Origin: Clostridiales bacterium UBA7285
GTDB lineage: Bacteria > Bacillota > Clostridia > Peptostreptococcales > Anaerovoracaceae
Assembly: GCA_002472145.1 (NCBI GenBank)
Contig: DKRJ01000013.1
Span: 1-64,000 of the forward strand
Length of the DNA stretch: 64,000 nt
Reading direction: 5' to 3'
Shown: piece after piece, positions 8,458 to 17,044 of the stretch
Position numbering within the stretch: the first letter of the stretch is position 1
Layout: every line of letters begins with the position of its first letter
Position numbers and translations under genes: made by a program
Notes under the pieces: model-generated
Told to the model about the DNA's origin: nothing
The model's database searches: none
Seen by the model: the letters and a program-made list of their open reading frames with translations, nothing else

Positions 8458-8820
8458 ATGAGTTTCTTCAGCAAAAGAATGGATCGGGCCTTCGATATAA
8501 TGAAGGCCCGAAACGATGAATATCTGAAAAGCTTGGCCGAAAAGGAAAGCGAAGACGGCAGCGGCGGGAATGACGAAAAAACCGTCACCGACGTAGATTC
8601 ATCCGAACTTCGCGTTCCTGAAAACTTCGAGAGCGATATTCCCGGGATAGAGGATGATCTCGCCGAAGCCGAAAAGAAGGCAAAAGCTTTTCACGACGAA
8701 GAAACCGGTTATGAGAAGGGTGATCTTCCCGCGATCATGATCGCGGCTATGCTCACGTTCGGTCCGATATTCCTTATACTGGGAGGTATAATCGTCCTCG
8801 CCTGGCTGTTCTTGGACTGA
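8458..8820 (+). CDS. Small acidic single-pass membrane protein of unknown function
   Basis: 120 aa, not recognised. Residues 1-90 are hydrophilic and very acidic, with a Ser/Gly/Asn/Asp linker around 31-50. Residues about 91-118 form one strongly hydrophobic segment ending in WLFLD at the C-terminus, so it would be tail-anchored with the N-terminal part in the cytoplasm. The ATG lies 3 nt after the oppF stop codon, next to AAGG, so it is almost certainly coupled to oppF and belongs to the peptide transporter operon. No catalytic motif, cysteine pair or known domain is visible. It could be an accessory or stabilising subunit of the unusual transporter, which is an inference from position only. 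Confidence 0.7.
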   Translation: MSFFSKRMDRAFDIMKARNDEYLKSLAEKESEDGSGGNDEKTVTDVDSSELRVPENFESDIPGIEDDLAEAEKKAKAFHDEETGYEKGDLPAIMIAAMLTFGPIFLILGGIIVLAWLFLD

Positions 8821-8853
8821 ACTGAGATCCACGGACCGGTGTTTCCGGTGCGG

Positions 8854-9669
8854 CTATTCGGTAAAGATTTTTTTGTTCGGGAAGGTCTCTATGGTCTTGT
8901 TTTCCTCATCGACATTTCCGAGGAATATCAAAGCTTTGTAATTTTCGATCTTCTTTTTTTCCGGCTTGACCGATGATATGGCTACGCCTACGCCGGCGAC
9001 GGATGCGTCGAATTCGGCGAGGATGTCAGTGATACCTTTGATGCTCCCGCCTCCGCGCATGAAATCGTCTATTATCAGTGCTCTGGTGCCCGGCGTCACG
9101 GCCCTTCTGGCGACGGACATCTTCTGGATGCGGTCATACGATCCCGAAAAATAATTGATACTCACGGTCGATCCGTCCGAGACCTTAGCTTCTCTGCGGA
9201 TGACGATAAGCGGAAGGGCTAATTTTTTTGATACGGCAAGCGCGAGAGGGATGCCCTTAGTCTCTACCGTCGCGACGCATTCCGCGCCGCAGTCCCTGAA
9301 CACTCTGACGAAGATATCTGCGATCCGCCCCGCGAATACGGTATCGAACATGAGGTCTGACGTATAAAGAAAGCCGCCCGTAAGTATCCTTACGGGGTCG
9401 CTCAGCCTGCTGCAGAATTCCTCCTGCAGTTCCCCGGCCGCCATGTCGGTAATGTCGGGCAGGAAGCGGGCGCCTCCGTGAGCCCCGGCGATGGTCTCGA
9501 TCGTGCCGGTGCCGGTATATCCGACGGCGCGGGAGGCGGCCTGAAGGTCTTCGCTCACGCTCGATTTAGCGGCGTCGAACATGTCGCAGAAATATTGAAG
9601 CGGGTAGAGGCGGTTCGGCGTGTCCGTCAGGATCTTAATTATCGCTCCCACGCGTTCTGTTCTTTTCAT
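8854..9669 (-). CDS. purR: Purine operon repressor PurR (PRTase family)
   Basis: DNA-binding repressor of purine synthesis and salvage genes in Bacillota; it responds to PRPP. The 271-aa protein has an N-terminal winged-helix region (about 1-70) and a type I phosphoribosyltransferase fold with the PRPP loop ALIIDDFMRGGGSIKG at 197-212. The B. subtilis protein is 285 aa. The start at 9669 is chosen because CGGAGGATGTA precedes it; an in-frame ATG at 9693 lacks a site. It is transcribed divergently from murC. In B. subtilis purR sits just upstream of glmU-prs-pth-mfd, and the neighbourhood is preserved here with the orientation reversed. Confidence 0.92.
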   Translation of the reverse strand: MKRTERVGAIIKILTDTPNRLYPLQYFCDMFDAAKSSVSEDLQAASRAVGYTGTGTIETIAGAHGGARFLPDITDMAAGELQEEFCSRLSDPVRILTGGFLYTSDLMFDTVFAGRIADIFVRVFRDCGAECVATVETKGIPLALAVSKKLALPLIVIRREAKVSDGSTVSINYFSGSYDRIQKMSVARRAVTPGTRALIIDDFMRGGGSIKGITDILAEFDASVAGVGVAISSVKPEKKKIENYKALIFLGNVDEENKTIETFPNKKIFTE

Positions 9670-9719
9670 TACATCCTCCGTTTTTTGTCGCATGAGCCGT
9701 GTTTTGTCCGGCTTGTTTT

Positions 9720-9748
9720 ATCATATTTCCGCACGATTACTTTGTCAA
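9720..9748 (-). promoter_or_regulatory. purR promoter
   Basis: On the minus strand, TTGACA (9748-9743), 17 nt, TATGAT (9725-9720). Its -35 box is almost the same DNA as the -35 box of the divergent murC promoter. Confidence 0.75.
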
Positions 9749-9771
9749 TCGCCGGCGCGTTATGATATAAT
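9742..9771 (+). promoter_or_regulatory. murC operon promoter
   Basis: TTGTCA (9742-9747), 18-nt spacer, extended -10 TGATATAAT ending at 9771. The start codon is 35 nt downstream. The -35 box overlaps that of purR on the other strand. Confidence 0.75.
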
Positions 9772-9805
9772 TGCTTTGTATGAAATCTCCCGGAGGATTA
9801 TTGGC

Positions 9806-11182
9806 ATGATCAGGTTAACAGATTGCAGGACGATCCATTGCATCGGAATAGGAGGCATTGGACTCTCGGCTATTGCCGAAATACTCCTGCAGCGTGGATA
9901 TAAAGTGACCGGTTCCGATCTGAAGGAATCGGAAATGACGAATAAGCTCCAGAGCCTCGGCGCAAAGGTGTTTTTCGGGCATAGAAGAGAAAACGTCGAA
10001 GGCGCGGATCTGGTGATCTATTCCGCCGCTATCGCCGACGACAATCCCGAGATCGTAAGGGCAAAGGAACTGGGCATTCCTCTGGCGTCGCGCGCCGAGG
10101 TGCTCGGCCTTCTTATGGACGAGTATCCTGTGGGGATCGCGATAAGCGGAACTCACGGAAAGACGACGACCACATCCATGGTGTCTCTCATCCTGGAGCG
10201 TGCGGGGAAGGACCCTACCGTCCTGATCGGCGGGAATCTCGAGGAATTCAACGGCAACTGCAAGGTCGGCAGCGGAAAGTATTTCGTGACGGAGGCGTGC
10301 GAATACCGCGACAGTTTCCTCGAACTCCGGCCTAACGTCGAAGTCATCCTGAACATCGATTCTGATCATCTCGATTATTTCAAAGACATAGACCACATCG
10401 TAAAATCCTTTGACCGCTTCAGCAAGAACCTGAAGCAGGGCGGGACTATTGTCGCGTACAGTGCCAATCCTTTCGTAAACAGCATCATCAAAGATATGGA
10501 CCAGATCGTCACGTACGGTTTCGGTTCCGACTGCACGTACATGATCTCCAACGTGGAAATCTCCGAGAACGGCAGACCTTCCTTCGATATCTCCAGACGC
10601 GGTAAATTCGCGGGCCATCTGTATCTGAATCTCCCTGGCGAGCATTACATACTCAACGCCACGGCGGCATTCGCCTGCGCCAGCGAACTCGGCATCGAAG
10701 CGGAGACGATAATCAGGGCTTTAGAGGAATATCACGGCACGGAGCGCCGCTTCGATAAGATAGGCTATACCGCGTCGGGGGCGCTCGTGATCGACGACTA
10801 CGGCCATCACCCTACGGAGATACGCGCCACGCTGAGCGCCGCGTCACAGTTGAAGCATAACAGGATCTGGTGCATTTTCCAGCCGCATACGTATACTCGC
10901 ACTCTCGCGCTGCTGGACGACTTTTCCGACGCCTTCGAAGACGCCGACGTCCTAATCCTCGCCGACATCTACGCGGCCCGCGAGAGCGATATCTACAACA
11001 TATCATCAAAGAATCTCCTGGAGAGGATCAAGGAAAAACATCCGGATAAAGAAGCGTACTACTTCGCCAGTTTCGACGAGATAGCCGACAAGGTCTCAAA
11101 GGAAGCGAAAAAGGGCGACGTAGTCATCACGCAGGGCGCCGGAGACATCTACAAGGTCGGCAGGATGATCCTGGATAAATAA
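9806..11182 (+). CDS. murC: UDP-N-acetylmuramate--L-alanine ligase
   Basis: Adds the first amino acid of the peptidoglycan stem peptide using ATP, in the cytoplasm. The 458-aa length matches the family. The N-terminal Rossmann domain carries HCIGIGGIGLSAIAEIL, the central Mur ligase P-loop is GTHGKTTTT at about 114-122, and the C-terminal domain has the MurC-typical FQPHTYTRT. The ATG at 9806 follows CGGAGGA; longer in-frame versions would begin inside purR's promoter region. It heads a long plus-strand run that continues through glmU-like, prs, pth and mfd. With alr and ddl elsewhere in the window it covers stem-peptide assembly. Confidence 0.95.
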   Translation: MIRLTDCRTIHCIGIGGIGLSAIAEILLQRGYKVTGSDLKESEMTNKLQSLGAKVFFGHRRENVEGADLVIYSAAIADDNPEIVRAKELGIPLASRAEVLGLLMDEYPVGIAISGTHGKTTTTSMVSLILERAGKDPTVLIGGNLEEFNGNCKVGSGKYFVTEACEYRDSFLELRPNVEVILNIDSDHLDYFKDIDHIVKSFDRFSKNLKQGGTIVAYSANPFVNSIIKDMDQIVTYGFGSDCTYMISNVEISENGRPSFDISRRGKFAGHLYLNLPGEHYILNATAAFACASELGIEAETIIRALEEYHGTERRFDKIGYTASGALVIDDYGHHPTEIRATLSAASQLKHNRIWCIFQPHTYTRTLALLDDFSDAFEDADVLILADIYAARESDIYNISSKNLLERIKEKHPDKEAYYFASFDEIADKVSKEAKKGDVVITQGAGDIYKVGRMILDK

Positions 11183-11228
11183 AATCGCTTCGAGGGAAAA
11201 TGATCCCGAACAGATAACGGTAAAGGCT

Positions 11229-11924
11229 ATGAGCAGGGAAGAATACGAGAAAAAACGCGCTGCACAGATGGCAAAGGCCGGGGCTCTTCTCGACGCCGGT
11301 GTGGATTTTGCCGATATCGAACGCGCATATATAGATGACGAAGTCGAGGTCGGGGAAGGCACGTTCATCGGGCCTGATGTGACGCTTCAGGGAAAGACGA
11401 AGATAGGCAGGAACTGCACGATCCTCCAGAACTGCAGATTCAAGGACGCGATCATAGGGGACGCCGTGACTGTCGAAAGTTCAGTCATCCTGGAAAGCAG
11501 TGTCGGAGACGGCACTTCGGTGGGGCCTTTCGCGTATATACGCCCGGGCAGCAGCGTCGGAGCGGGATGCAAGGTCGGCGACTTTGTCGAAGTCAAGAAC
11601 TCGACCATCGGTGACGGCACTAAATCAGCCCATCTCACGTACATAGGAGACGCAGACGTCGGCAGGAACGTCAACTTCGGCTGCGGAGTCGTGCTCGTGA
11701 ATTACGACGGGACGGCAAAGCACAGATCAGGGATCGGCGACGGCGCTTTCATCGGCTGCAATACCAATCTAGTCTCTCCGGTCAGAGTGGGCAGCGGCGC
11801 GTATATCGCCGCGGGGAGCACGATAACCGAGGACGTGCCGGACGACGCGCTGGCGATAGCCAGGAGCCGCCAGACGAACAAAGAAGGCTGGGCGGAAAAA
11901 AGCGGGCTTTACAGAAAAAAATAG
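11229..11924 (+). CDS. GlmU-like left-handed beta-helix acetyltransferase lacking the uridylyltransferase domain
   Basis: 231 aa corresponding to the C-terminal half of GlmU (about 456 aa), which acetylates glucosamine-1-phosphate. Hexapeptide repeats run from about residue 38 to 205; recognisable GlmU stretches are SVGPFAYIRPGSSVG, HLTYIGDADVGRNVNFG, VLVNYDG, and IARSRQTNKEGW near the end. The N-terminal nucleotidyltransferase domain (signature LAAGxGTRM) is absent. The gene sits exactly where glmU is found in Bacillota, just before prs. Twenty stop-free codons upstream in frame (11169-11228) end in ENDPEQITVKA, resembling GlmU's interdomain linker, but no ATG, GTG or TTG lies among them. 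Only a weak AAAGG precedes the ATG. The missing uridylyltransferase step must be supplied by another gene if this one is functional. Confidence 0.8.
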   Translation: MSREEYEKKRAAQMAKAGALLDAGVDFADIERAYIDDEVEVGEGTFIGPDVTLQGKTKIGRNCTILQNCRFKDAIIGDAVTVESSVILESSVGDGTSVGPFAYIRPGSSVGAGCKVGDFVEVKNSTIGDGTKSAHLTYIGDADVGRNVNFGCGVVLVNYDGTAKHRSGIGDGAFIGCNTNLVSPVRVGSGAYIAAGSTITEDVPDDALAIARSRQTNKEGWAEKSGLYRKK

Positions 11925-12046
11925 TCACGGCGCACGAGAACACCTCCGTGCGGCAAAAACGGCTCAAACGAGCATTTACGCCCGTTTAAGATATTATCAA
12001 ATATATCATCTCCATTTGTTCGATCAAAGAAAGAGGTATTTCATCG

Positions 12047-13006
12047 ATGAATAACGGTTCGTTTCCTGATTACAAAATTTTCGCAGGCAATTCTCATCCC
12101 GCTCTGGCCGAAGAAATCGCGTCCATCATGGGCAAACCGCTCGGCAAGGCTTCCGTTTCGAAGTTCAGCGACGGTGAGGTCTCGGTAAGCATCTGGGAAT
12201 CTGTGCGCGGCGTGGACGTATATATCATCCAGTCGACGTGCTCACCTGTAAACGACAATCTGATGGAACTCCTCATCATGATCGACGCCTTGAAGAGAGC
12301 GTCCGCGGGTCGCATCAACGCGGTCATCCCGTATTACGGATACGCCAGACAGGACAGAAAGGCAAAGGCGCGCGACCCTATCACGGCCAAACTCGTCGCT
12401 AATCTGATCGTGGCGGCCGGCGCCGACAGAGTCCTTACCATGGACCTTCACGCCAATCAGATCCAGGGCTACTTCGACATACCGGTCGACCACCTGCTCG
12501 GGATGCCTATCCTCGCGAAGTACTACAGGGAAAAGAACCTGGAGGACGTCGTCGTCGTATCGCCTGATCACGGCAGCGTCGCCAGAGCTCGCAACCTCGC
12601 TGAATACCTGAACTGCCCGATCGCGATCGTCGACAAGAGACGTCCGGAGCCTAACAAGAGCGAGATAATGAACATAATCGGCGATATCAAGGGAAAGAAC
12701 TGCATCATCACCGACGACATAATCGATACGGCCGGCACGATCACCAACGCCGCTAACGCCATCAAGGACCTTGGAGCAAAGAACGTCTACGCGGGAGCGA
12801 CGCACGCAGTACTTTCCGGCCCGGCAGTCGAAAGGATCGAGAAATCAGCCATCGAAGAGCTGGTGCTCCTCAACACGATCCCGCTTCCTGAGGAAAAGAA
12901 GCTGGCTAAGATGAAATTCCTGTCCGTCGCACCGCTCTTCGCTGAGGCGATGACGAGAGTCTACACAAACGGCTCCATCAGCAAACTGTTCGACAATGTA
13001 CAGTAG
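12047..13006 (+). CDS. prs: Ribose-phosphate pyrophosphokinase
   Basis: Makes PRPP from ribose-5-phosphate and ATP, the precursor of purines, pyrimidines, histidine, tryptophan and NAD, and also the effector of PurR encoded nearby. The 319 aa are full length. Visible motifs: DLHANQIQGYFDIPVDHL, the flexible-loop region VVVSPDHGSVARAR, and the PRPP-binding loop CIITDDIIDTAGTI. An AGAGG site lies about 10 nt before the ATG. The preceding 122-bp gap holds a short GC hairpin near 11931-11952 but no convincing promoter. Its 3' end overlaps pth by 11 bp. Confidence 0.96.
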   Translation: MNNGSFPDYKIFAGNSHPALAEEIASIMGKPLGKASVSKFSDGEVSVSIWESVRGVDVYIIQSTCSPVNDNLMELLIMIDALKRASAGRINAVIPYYGYARQDRKAKARDPITAKLVANLIVAAGADRVLTMDLHANQIQGYFDIPVDHLLGMPILAKYYREKNLEDVVVVSPDHGSVARARNLAEYLNCPIAIVDKRRPEPNKSEIMNIIGDIKGKNCIITDDIIDTAGTITNAANAIKDLGAKNVYAGATHAVLSGPAVERIEKSAIEELVLLNTIPLPEEKKLAKMKFLSVAPLFAEAMTRVYTNGSISKLFDNVQ

Positions 13007-13598
13007 TGAAAGCAGATCTAAAACGATAGTTATCGCCGGCCTGGGCAATCCGGGCCGGCAATATTCATACACGCGTCATAATATCGGATTCATCACGGTC
13101 GAACGTGTGGCGGAGAAGTGCGGGATAACCTTCGGAACGTCTAGATTCGATGCCCTCGCAGGCGACGGGACGGTATCCGGACGCAAGGTCCTCCTCGTCA
13201 AACCTCAGACGTATATGAATCTGAGCGGGAACGCGATCGCGCCTATAGTGGATTACTATAAAATCGATCTTGCAAACCTGCTTGTGATCTACGATGATAT
13301 CGATATTCCTTTGGGCACCATCAGGATCAGGCCTTCCGGAAGCGCCGGCACGCATAACGGGATGCGGTCGGTGATCTCCTCACTCGGCTCCGACGATTTC
13401 CCGCGGATCAGGATCGGAATGGGGCAGGAACGGAAAGGTGATCTCGTTGACTTTGTCATCGGCAAGATCTCTGCGGAAGAGGAAGGCGCGCTCCGCACTT
13501 CGGTCGACAACGCTGCGGAAGCGGCTCTGTGCTTCATAGAGAGCGGCATAGAACGCGCCATGAATCTGTATAACCCCGTAAGGCACAAGGATGAGTAG
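12996..13598 (+). CDS. pth: Peptidyl-tRNA hydrolase
   Basis: Releases tRNA from peptidyl-tRNAs dropped by stalled ribosomes. 200 aa, usual length. Family motifs: IAGLGNPGRQYSYTRHNIGF with the catalytic histidine in TRHN, KPQTYMNLSG, and VIYDDIDIPLGTIRIRPSGSAGTHNGM. It overlaps prs by 11 bp and mfd by 8 bp, so the three are translationally coupled. The prs-pth-mfd order is conserved in Bacillota; ctc, often between prs and pth, is missing here. Confidence 0.95.
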   Translation: MYSSESRSKTIVIAGLGNPGRQYSYTRHNIGFITVERVAEKCGITFGTSRFDALAGDGTVSGRKVLLVKPQTYMNLSGNAIAPIVDYYKIDLANLLVIYDDIDIPLGTIRIRPSGSAGTHNGMRSVISSLGSDDFPRIRIGMGQERKGDLVDFVIGKISAEEEGALRTSVDNAAEAALCFIESGIERAMNLYNPVRHKDE

Positions 13599-16500
13599 CA
13601 CCGTTATATATACCGGCATTTCGGACAGCAGGTCCGCAAAGGTCATATCCGACCTCATCGAGGACGGAAGACAGTGCCTGATAATCGTTTCGGGAAAGAA
13701 CAGGGCGGAGACGCTCGAACGCGATCTTTCCTTTTTTTGTTCTCGCGAAATAACCAGACTCAATGCCGTAGAGGACGTATTCCTCGATTACGAGGCCAGG
13801 AACAACGACCAGAGGATCCTCGGGCTCAGGGCTATGAAGGCATTCAAGACAGACCCGGAGGCCGTTGTCATCGCGCCGGCGACCGCTGCTGTGAAGAGGC
13901 TGGAGCCGCCTGAGGATTACGAGGACAGCAGTTTTTCTCTCCGCGCGGGCGGGACCGCCGACAGCGAGGATCTGCGGAGGTCTCTTGCCGATATGGGATA
14001 CGAACGCGTCGACATCGTCTCAGCGAGAGGGCAGTTCGCCGCGCGCGGCGGGATCACGGACTTTTTCCCGCCTGACGCCGACTACCCTGTGAGAGTCGAG
14101 TTTTTCGGGGACGAGATAGATTCCATCAGAAGTTTCGACCCGGAGACTCAGCGAAGCATATCCTCCGTCGAAAAGATCGACGTCTTCCCGGCGCAGCAGA
14201 TCTCGCGCAAGGACGAATTGATAGAGCGCGGGGCTGAGCGCATACGCGAGGTATACGACGCTCAGGCGGAACGCCTTTCAGCCAAAGGAGAGGAATACGC
14301 CAAGGCGGCGGCCAAACTCCGCGAGCGCAGAGACGAGCTCATCGACTACCTTGAAAACGTCAGCGAAACGGCTCTCTTCGAGAACTACATCCAGTACTTC
14401 TACGATAAGACGGCTTATATCTGGGACTACATGAGGGACGGGACGGTGATAATCGACGATCTCGCGAGGGTCTCGGAGCATCTCGACCTGAGAAAAAAAG
14501 AACTCGTTAACGATTTCGACGTCCTTCTCGAGCGCGGCAAGGCCGTTCCCGAAGACGCCGCTCTGATAACTGACGAGAGGGATCTGCTCGATGTTTTTGA
14601 TAAGCGCGACACGTTCCTTTTGATGCCGTTCGACTCCGAAACTCCAGGTACGGACCGCGCCTCGCGCAGGATAAACGTAAACTCCCACCAGATGATGCTA
14701 TTCGGCGGCCATATGGACGTTCTGAAGAATGAGATTTCTTCGTATCTTTCCCGCGGCTTTTCAGTCACGATAGCAGCGTCGTCAAAGGATCGCGCAGAAG
14801 CGCTTTCGGGCTTCGTCGCCGATTCCGATCTCAGATCGGGAACGGGCAGCGTGACCGTGCGCGAGGGCTATCTCTCACACGGAATGGATTTCCCGGACGA
14901 AAAGCTCTGCTTCATAAGCGATAACGATATATTCGATTCGTCTAAATTCGCCCGCCGGAAGAAACGGCGCAGGCCGGGGAAGCCGCTCGGCAGTTTCGCC
15001 GATCTGAACGAGGGCGACTATGTGGTCCACGAGAACCACGGGATAGGCAGATTCATCGGCATAGAGCCGATAAAGGTCGACGGGCAGACGTGCGACTATC
15101 TGAAGATCAAATACGCCGGCACGGACATCCTGTACGTTCCGGTGGAACAGATGGATGTGGTCCAGAAATACATAGGTCAGGACGCCGTCGCTCCTAAGCT
15201 GAACAAACTGTCCGGAGACGAGTGGAAAAACGCAAAATCGCGCGCCAGAGCCTCTATCGCTGACATGACGGAAGAACTGATGTCTCTGTACGGAAAGCGC
15301 CTTACGGAAAAAGGGTACGCCTTTGCGCCTGATACAGAGTGGCAGAGAGAGTTCGAGGCGTCTTTCCCGTATGAGGAGACCGACGACCAGCTCAGGTCAG
15401 CCGACGAGATCAAGAGAGACATGGAAAAGCCGGTCCCGATGGACAGGCTCCTCTGCGGCGACGTGGGCTACGGGAAGACGGAGGTCGCCGAAAGGGCGAT
15501 CTTCAAGTGCCTGATCGAGGGAAAGCAGGCGGCCGTCCTCGTGCCTACTACCATCCTCGCCAGTCAGCATTACGAGACGTTCAAAGAACGCTTTGCCAGA
15601 TACCCGTTCACGATCGAACTCATGTCGCGCTTCCGCACCGATTCAGAGATGAAGAAGGTCGCGGATGGACTGAGGATCGGCAGCGTGGACCTCGTCGTCG
15701 GGACGCACAGGATTCTCTCCGACGACGTAAAATTCAAGGATCTGGGACTTCTCGTGATCGACGAGGAGCACAGGTTCGGCGTCGCTCACAAGGAAAAGAT
15801 CAAGGAACTGAAAACGAACGTCGACGTTTTGACTCTGTCGGCCACACCTATCCCGCGGACGCTCAACATGTCGCTTTCCGGGATCAAAGACATGAGCCTG
15901 ATCACTGAGCCTCCAGCGGAGAGATATCCTGTCCAGACTTACGTTACCGAGGAGGACGACGCTCTGATCAGGCAGGTCATCGTGCGTGAACTCGACAGGG
16001 GCGGCCAGATCTTCGTCGTCTATAACAGAGTGCGCGGGATCAAGCGCGTGGCGGAACGAATCGCGTCTCTGGTGCCTGAGGCCAGGATCGCTGTCGGTCA
16101 CGGGCAGATGAACGAACGTGCTCTGGAAGAAGTGATGCGCGACTTCATCGAGGGCAGGACGAACGTTCTCGTGGCGACCACGATCATCGAATCGGGGATA
16201 GACATCCCTAACGCAAACACGGTAATAGTCCTGGACGCCGACAAATGCGGCCTGGCACAACTGTACCAGCTCCGCGGCAGGGTCGGGCGCTCCGACAGGA
16301 TCGCATACGCGTATCTCATGTACCGCAGGCAGAAGGTTTTGACAGAAGTCGCGGAAAAACGCCTCAAGGCGATCAAAGAGTTCACGGAATTCGGCTCCGG
16401 TTTCAAGATCGCCATGCGCGACATGGAGATCAGAGGCGCGGGGAACATTCTCGGAGCGGAGCAGAGCGGACATATGAGCGAGATCGGGTACGAGATGTAC

Positions 16501-17025
16501 CTGAAACTCGTCGACGACGCTGTTAGGAGAGCAAAAGGCGAACCCGTGCCAGAAGTCCCGGAAGACATCAAAGTCGAGATCAAAACGAACGCGAACATCC
16601 CGGACAGTTATATCTCTTCCGAGACGCTCAAACTTCAGATGTATAAAAAGATCGCCTCGATCGAGACGGCCGAAGACGAGCGTGACGTCACGGACGAGCT
16701 GATAGACAGGTTCGGCGACGTCCCGGACGAGACGATTAATCTCATCAGGATCTCCCGAATCCGTTCCGACGCCGGGAAACTCGGTCTGAGCAGCATTACG
16801 GAATCCGCGGGCCGGGTGATAGTCGGCCTCGGAAAAGAGAGCACGCTTGATCCTTACGGGATCGCTAAGGTCTCAGAGCGATTCGGCGGCAGGATACTCT
16901 TCTACGGAGGCGCAGAGCCTTACATCAGGCTCAGCGCCGGCGAGAACGAGAAACTGGCCGACCTCGGGGAGCTTCTGGATATCCTGGTAGAATACAAAGA
17001 CAAACGCACCGATGACGTGCTATAA
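13591..17025 (+). CDS. mfd: Transcription-repair coupling factor
   Basis: ATP-driven translocase that removes RNA polymerase stalled at DNA damage and recruits UvrA. The 1144 aa match full-length Mfd. Order of domains: UvrB-homology region (about 1-330), RNA polymerase-interacting CarD-like domain GDYVVHENHGIGRF (from about 475), helicase motor with Walker A GDVGYGKTE (about 623) and DEEHRFGV (about 722), ATPIPRTL, the TRG-type region QLYQLRGRVGRS, and the C-terminal TRCF domain. The ATG overlaps the end of pth by 8 bp and has AAGG directly upstream. Confidence 0.96.
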   Translation: MSSTVIYTGISDSRSAKVISDLIEDGRQCLIIVSGKNRAETLERDLSFFCSREITRLNAVEDVFLDYEARNNDQRILGLRAMKAFKTDPEAVVIAPATAAVKRLEPPEDYEDSSFSLRAGGTADSEDLRRSLADMGYERVDIVSARGQFAARGGITDFFPPDADYPVRVEFFGDEIDSIRSFDPETQRSISSVEKIDVFPAQQISRKDELIERGAERIREVYDAQAERLSAKGEEYAKAAAKLRERRDELIDYLENVSETALFENYIQYFYDKTAYIWDYMRDGTVIIDDLARVSEHLDLRKKELVNDFDVLLERGKAVPEDAALITDERDLLDVFDKRDTFLLMPFDSETPGTDRASRRINVNSHQMMLFGGHMDVLKNEISSYLSRGFSVTIAASSKDRAEALSGFVADSDLRSGTGSVTVREGYLSHGMDFPDEKLCFISDNDIFDSSKFARRKKRRRPGKPLGSFADLNEGDYVVHENHGIGRFIGIEPIKVDGQTCDYLKIKYAGTDILYVPVEQMDVVQKYIGQDAVAPKLNKLSGDEWKNAKSRARASIADMTEELMSLYGKRLTEKGYAFAPDTEWQREFEASFPYEETDDQLRSADEIKRDMEKPVPMDRLLCGDVGYGKTEVAERAIFKCLIEGKQAAVLVPTTILASQHYETFKERFARYPFTIELMSRFRTDSEMKKVADGLRIGSVDLVVGTHRILSDDVKFKDLGLLVIDEEHRFGVAHKEKIKELKTNVDVLTLSATPIPRTLNMSLSGIKDMSLITEPPAERYPVQTYVTEEDDALIRQVIVRELDRGGQIFVVYNRVRGIKRVAERIASLVPEARIAVGHGQMNERALEEVMRDFIEGRTNVLVATTIIESGIDIPNANTVIVLDADKCGLAQLYQLRGRVGRSDRIAYAYLMYRRQKVLTEVAEKRLKAIKEFTEFGSGFKIAMRDMEIRGAGNILGAEQSGHMSEIGYEMYLKLVDDAVRRAKGEPVPEVPEDIKVEIKTNANIPDSYISSETLKLQMYKKIASIETAEDERDVTDELIDRFGDVPDETINLIRISRIRSDAGKLGLSSITESAGRVIVGLGKESTLDPYGIAKVSERFGGRILFYGGAEPYIRLSAGENEKLADLGELLDILVEYKDKRTDDVL

Positions 17026-17044
17026 TTGTCGCGTTGGAGGGAGT

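Noticed and set aside
8829..8848. Terminator after the peptide transporter operon
   Set aside because: Only a 5-bp ACCGG/CCGGT hairpin; the T-run that follows belongs to the purR coding sequence, so support is too weak.
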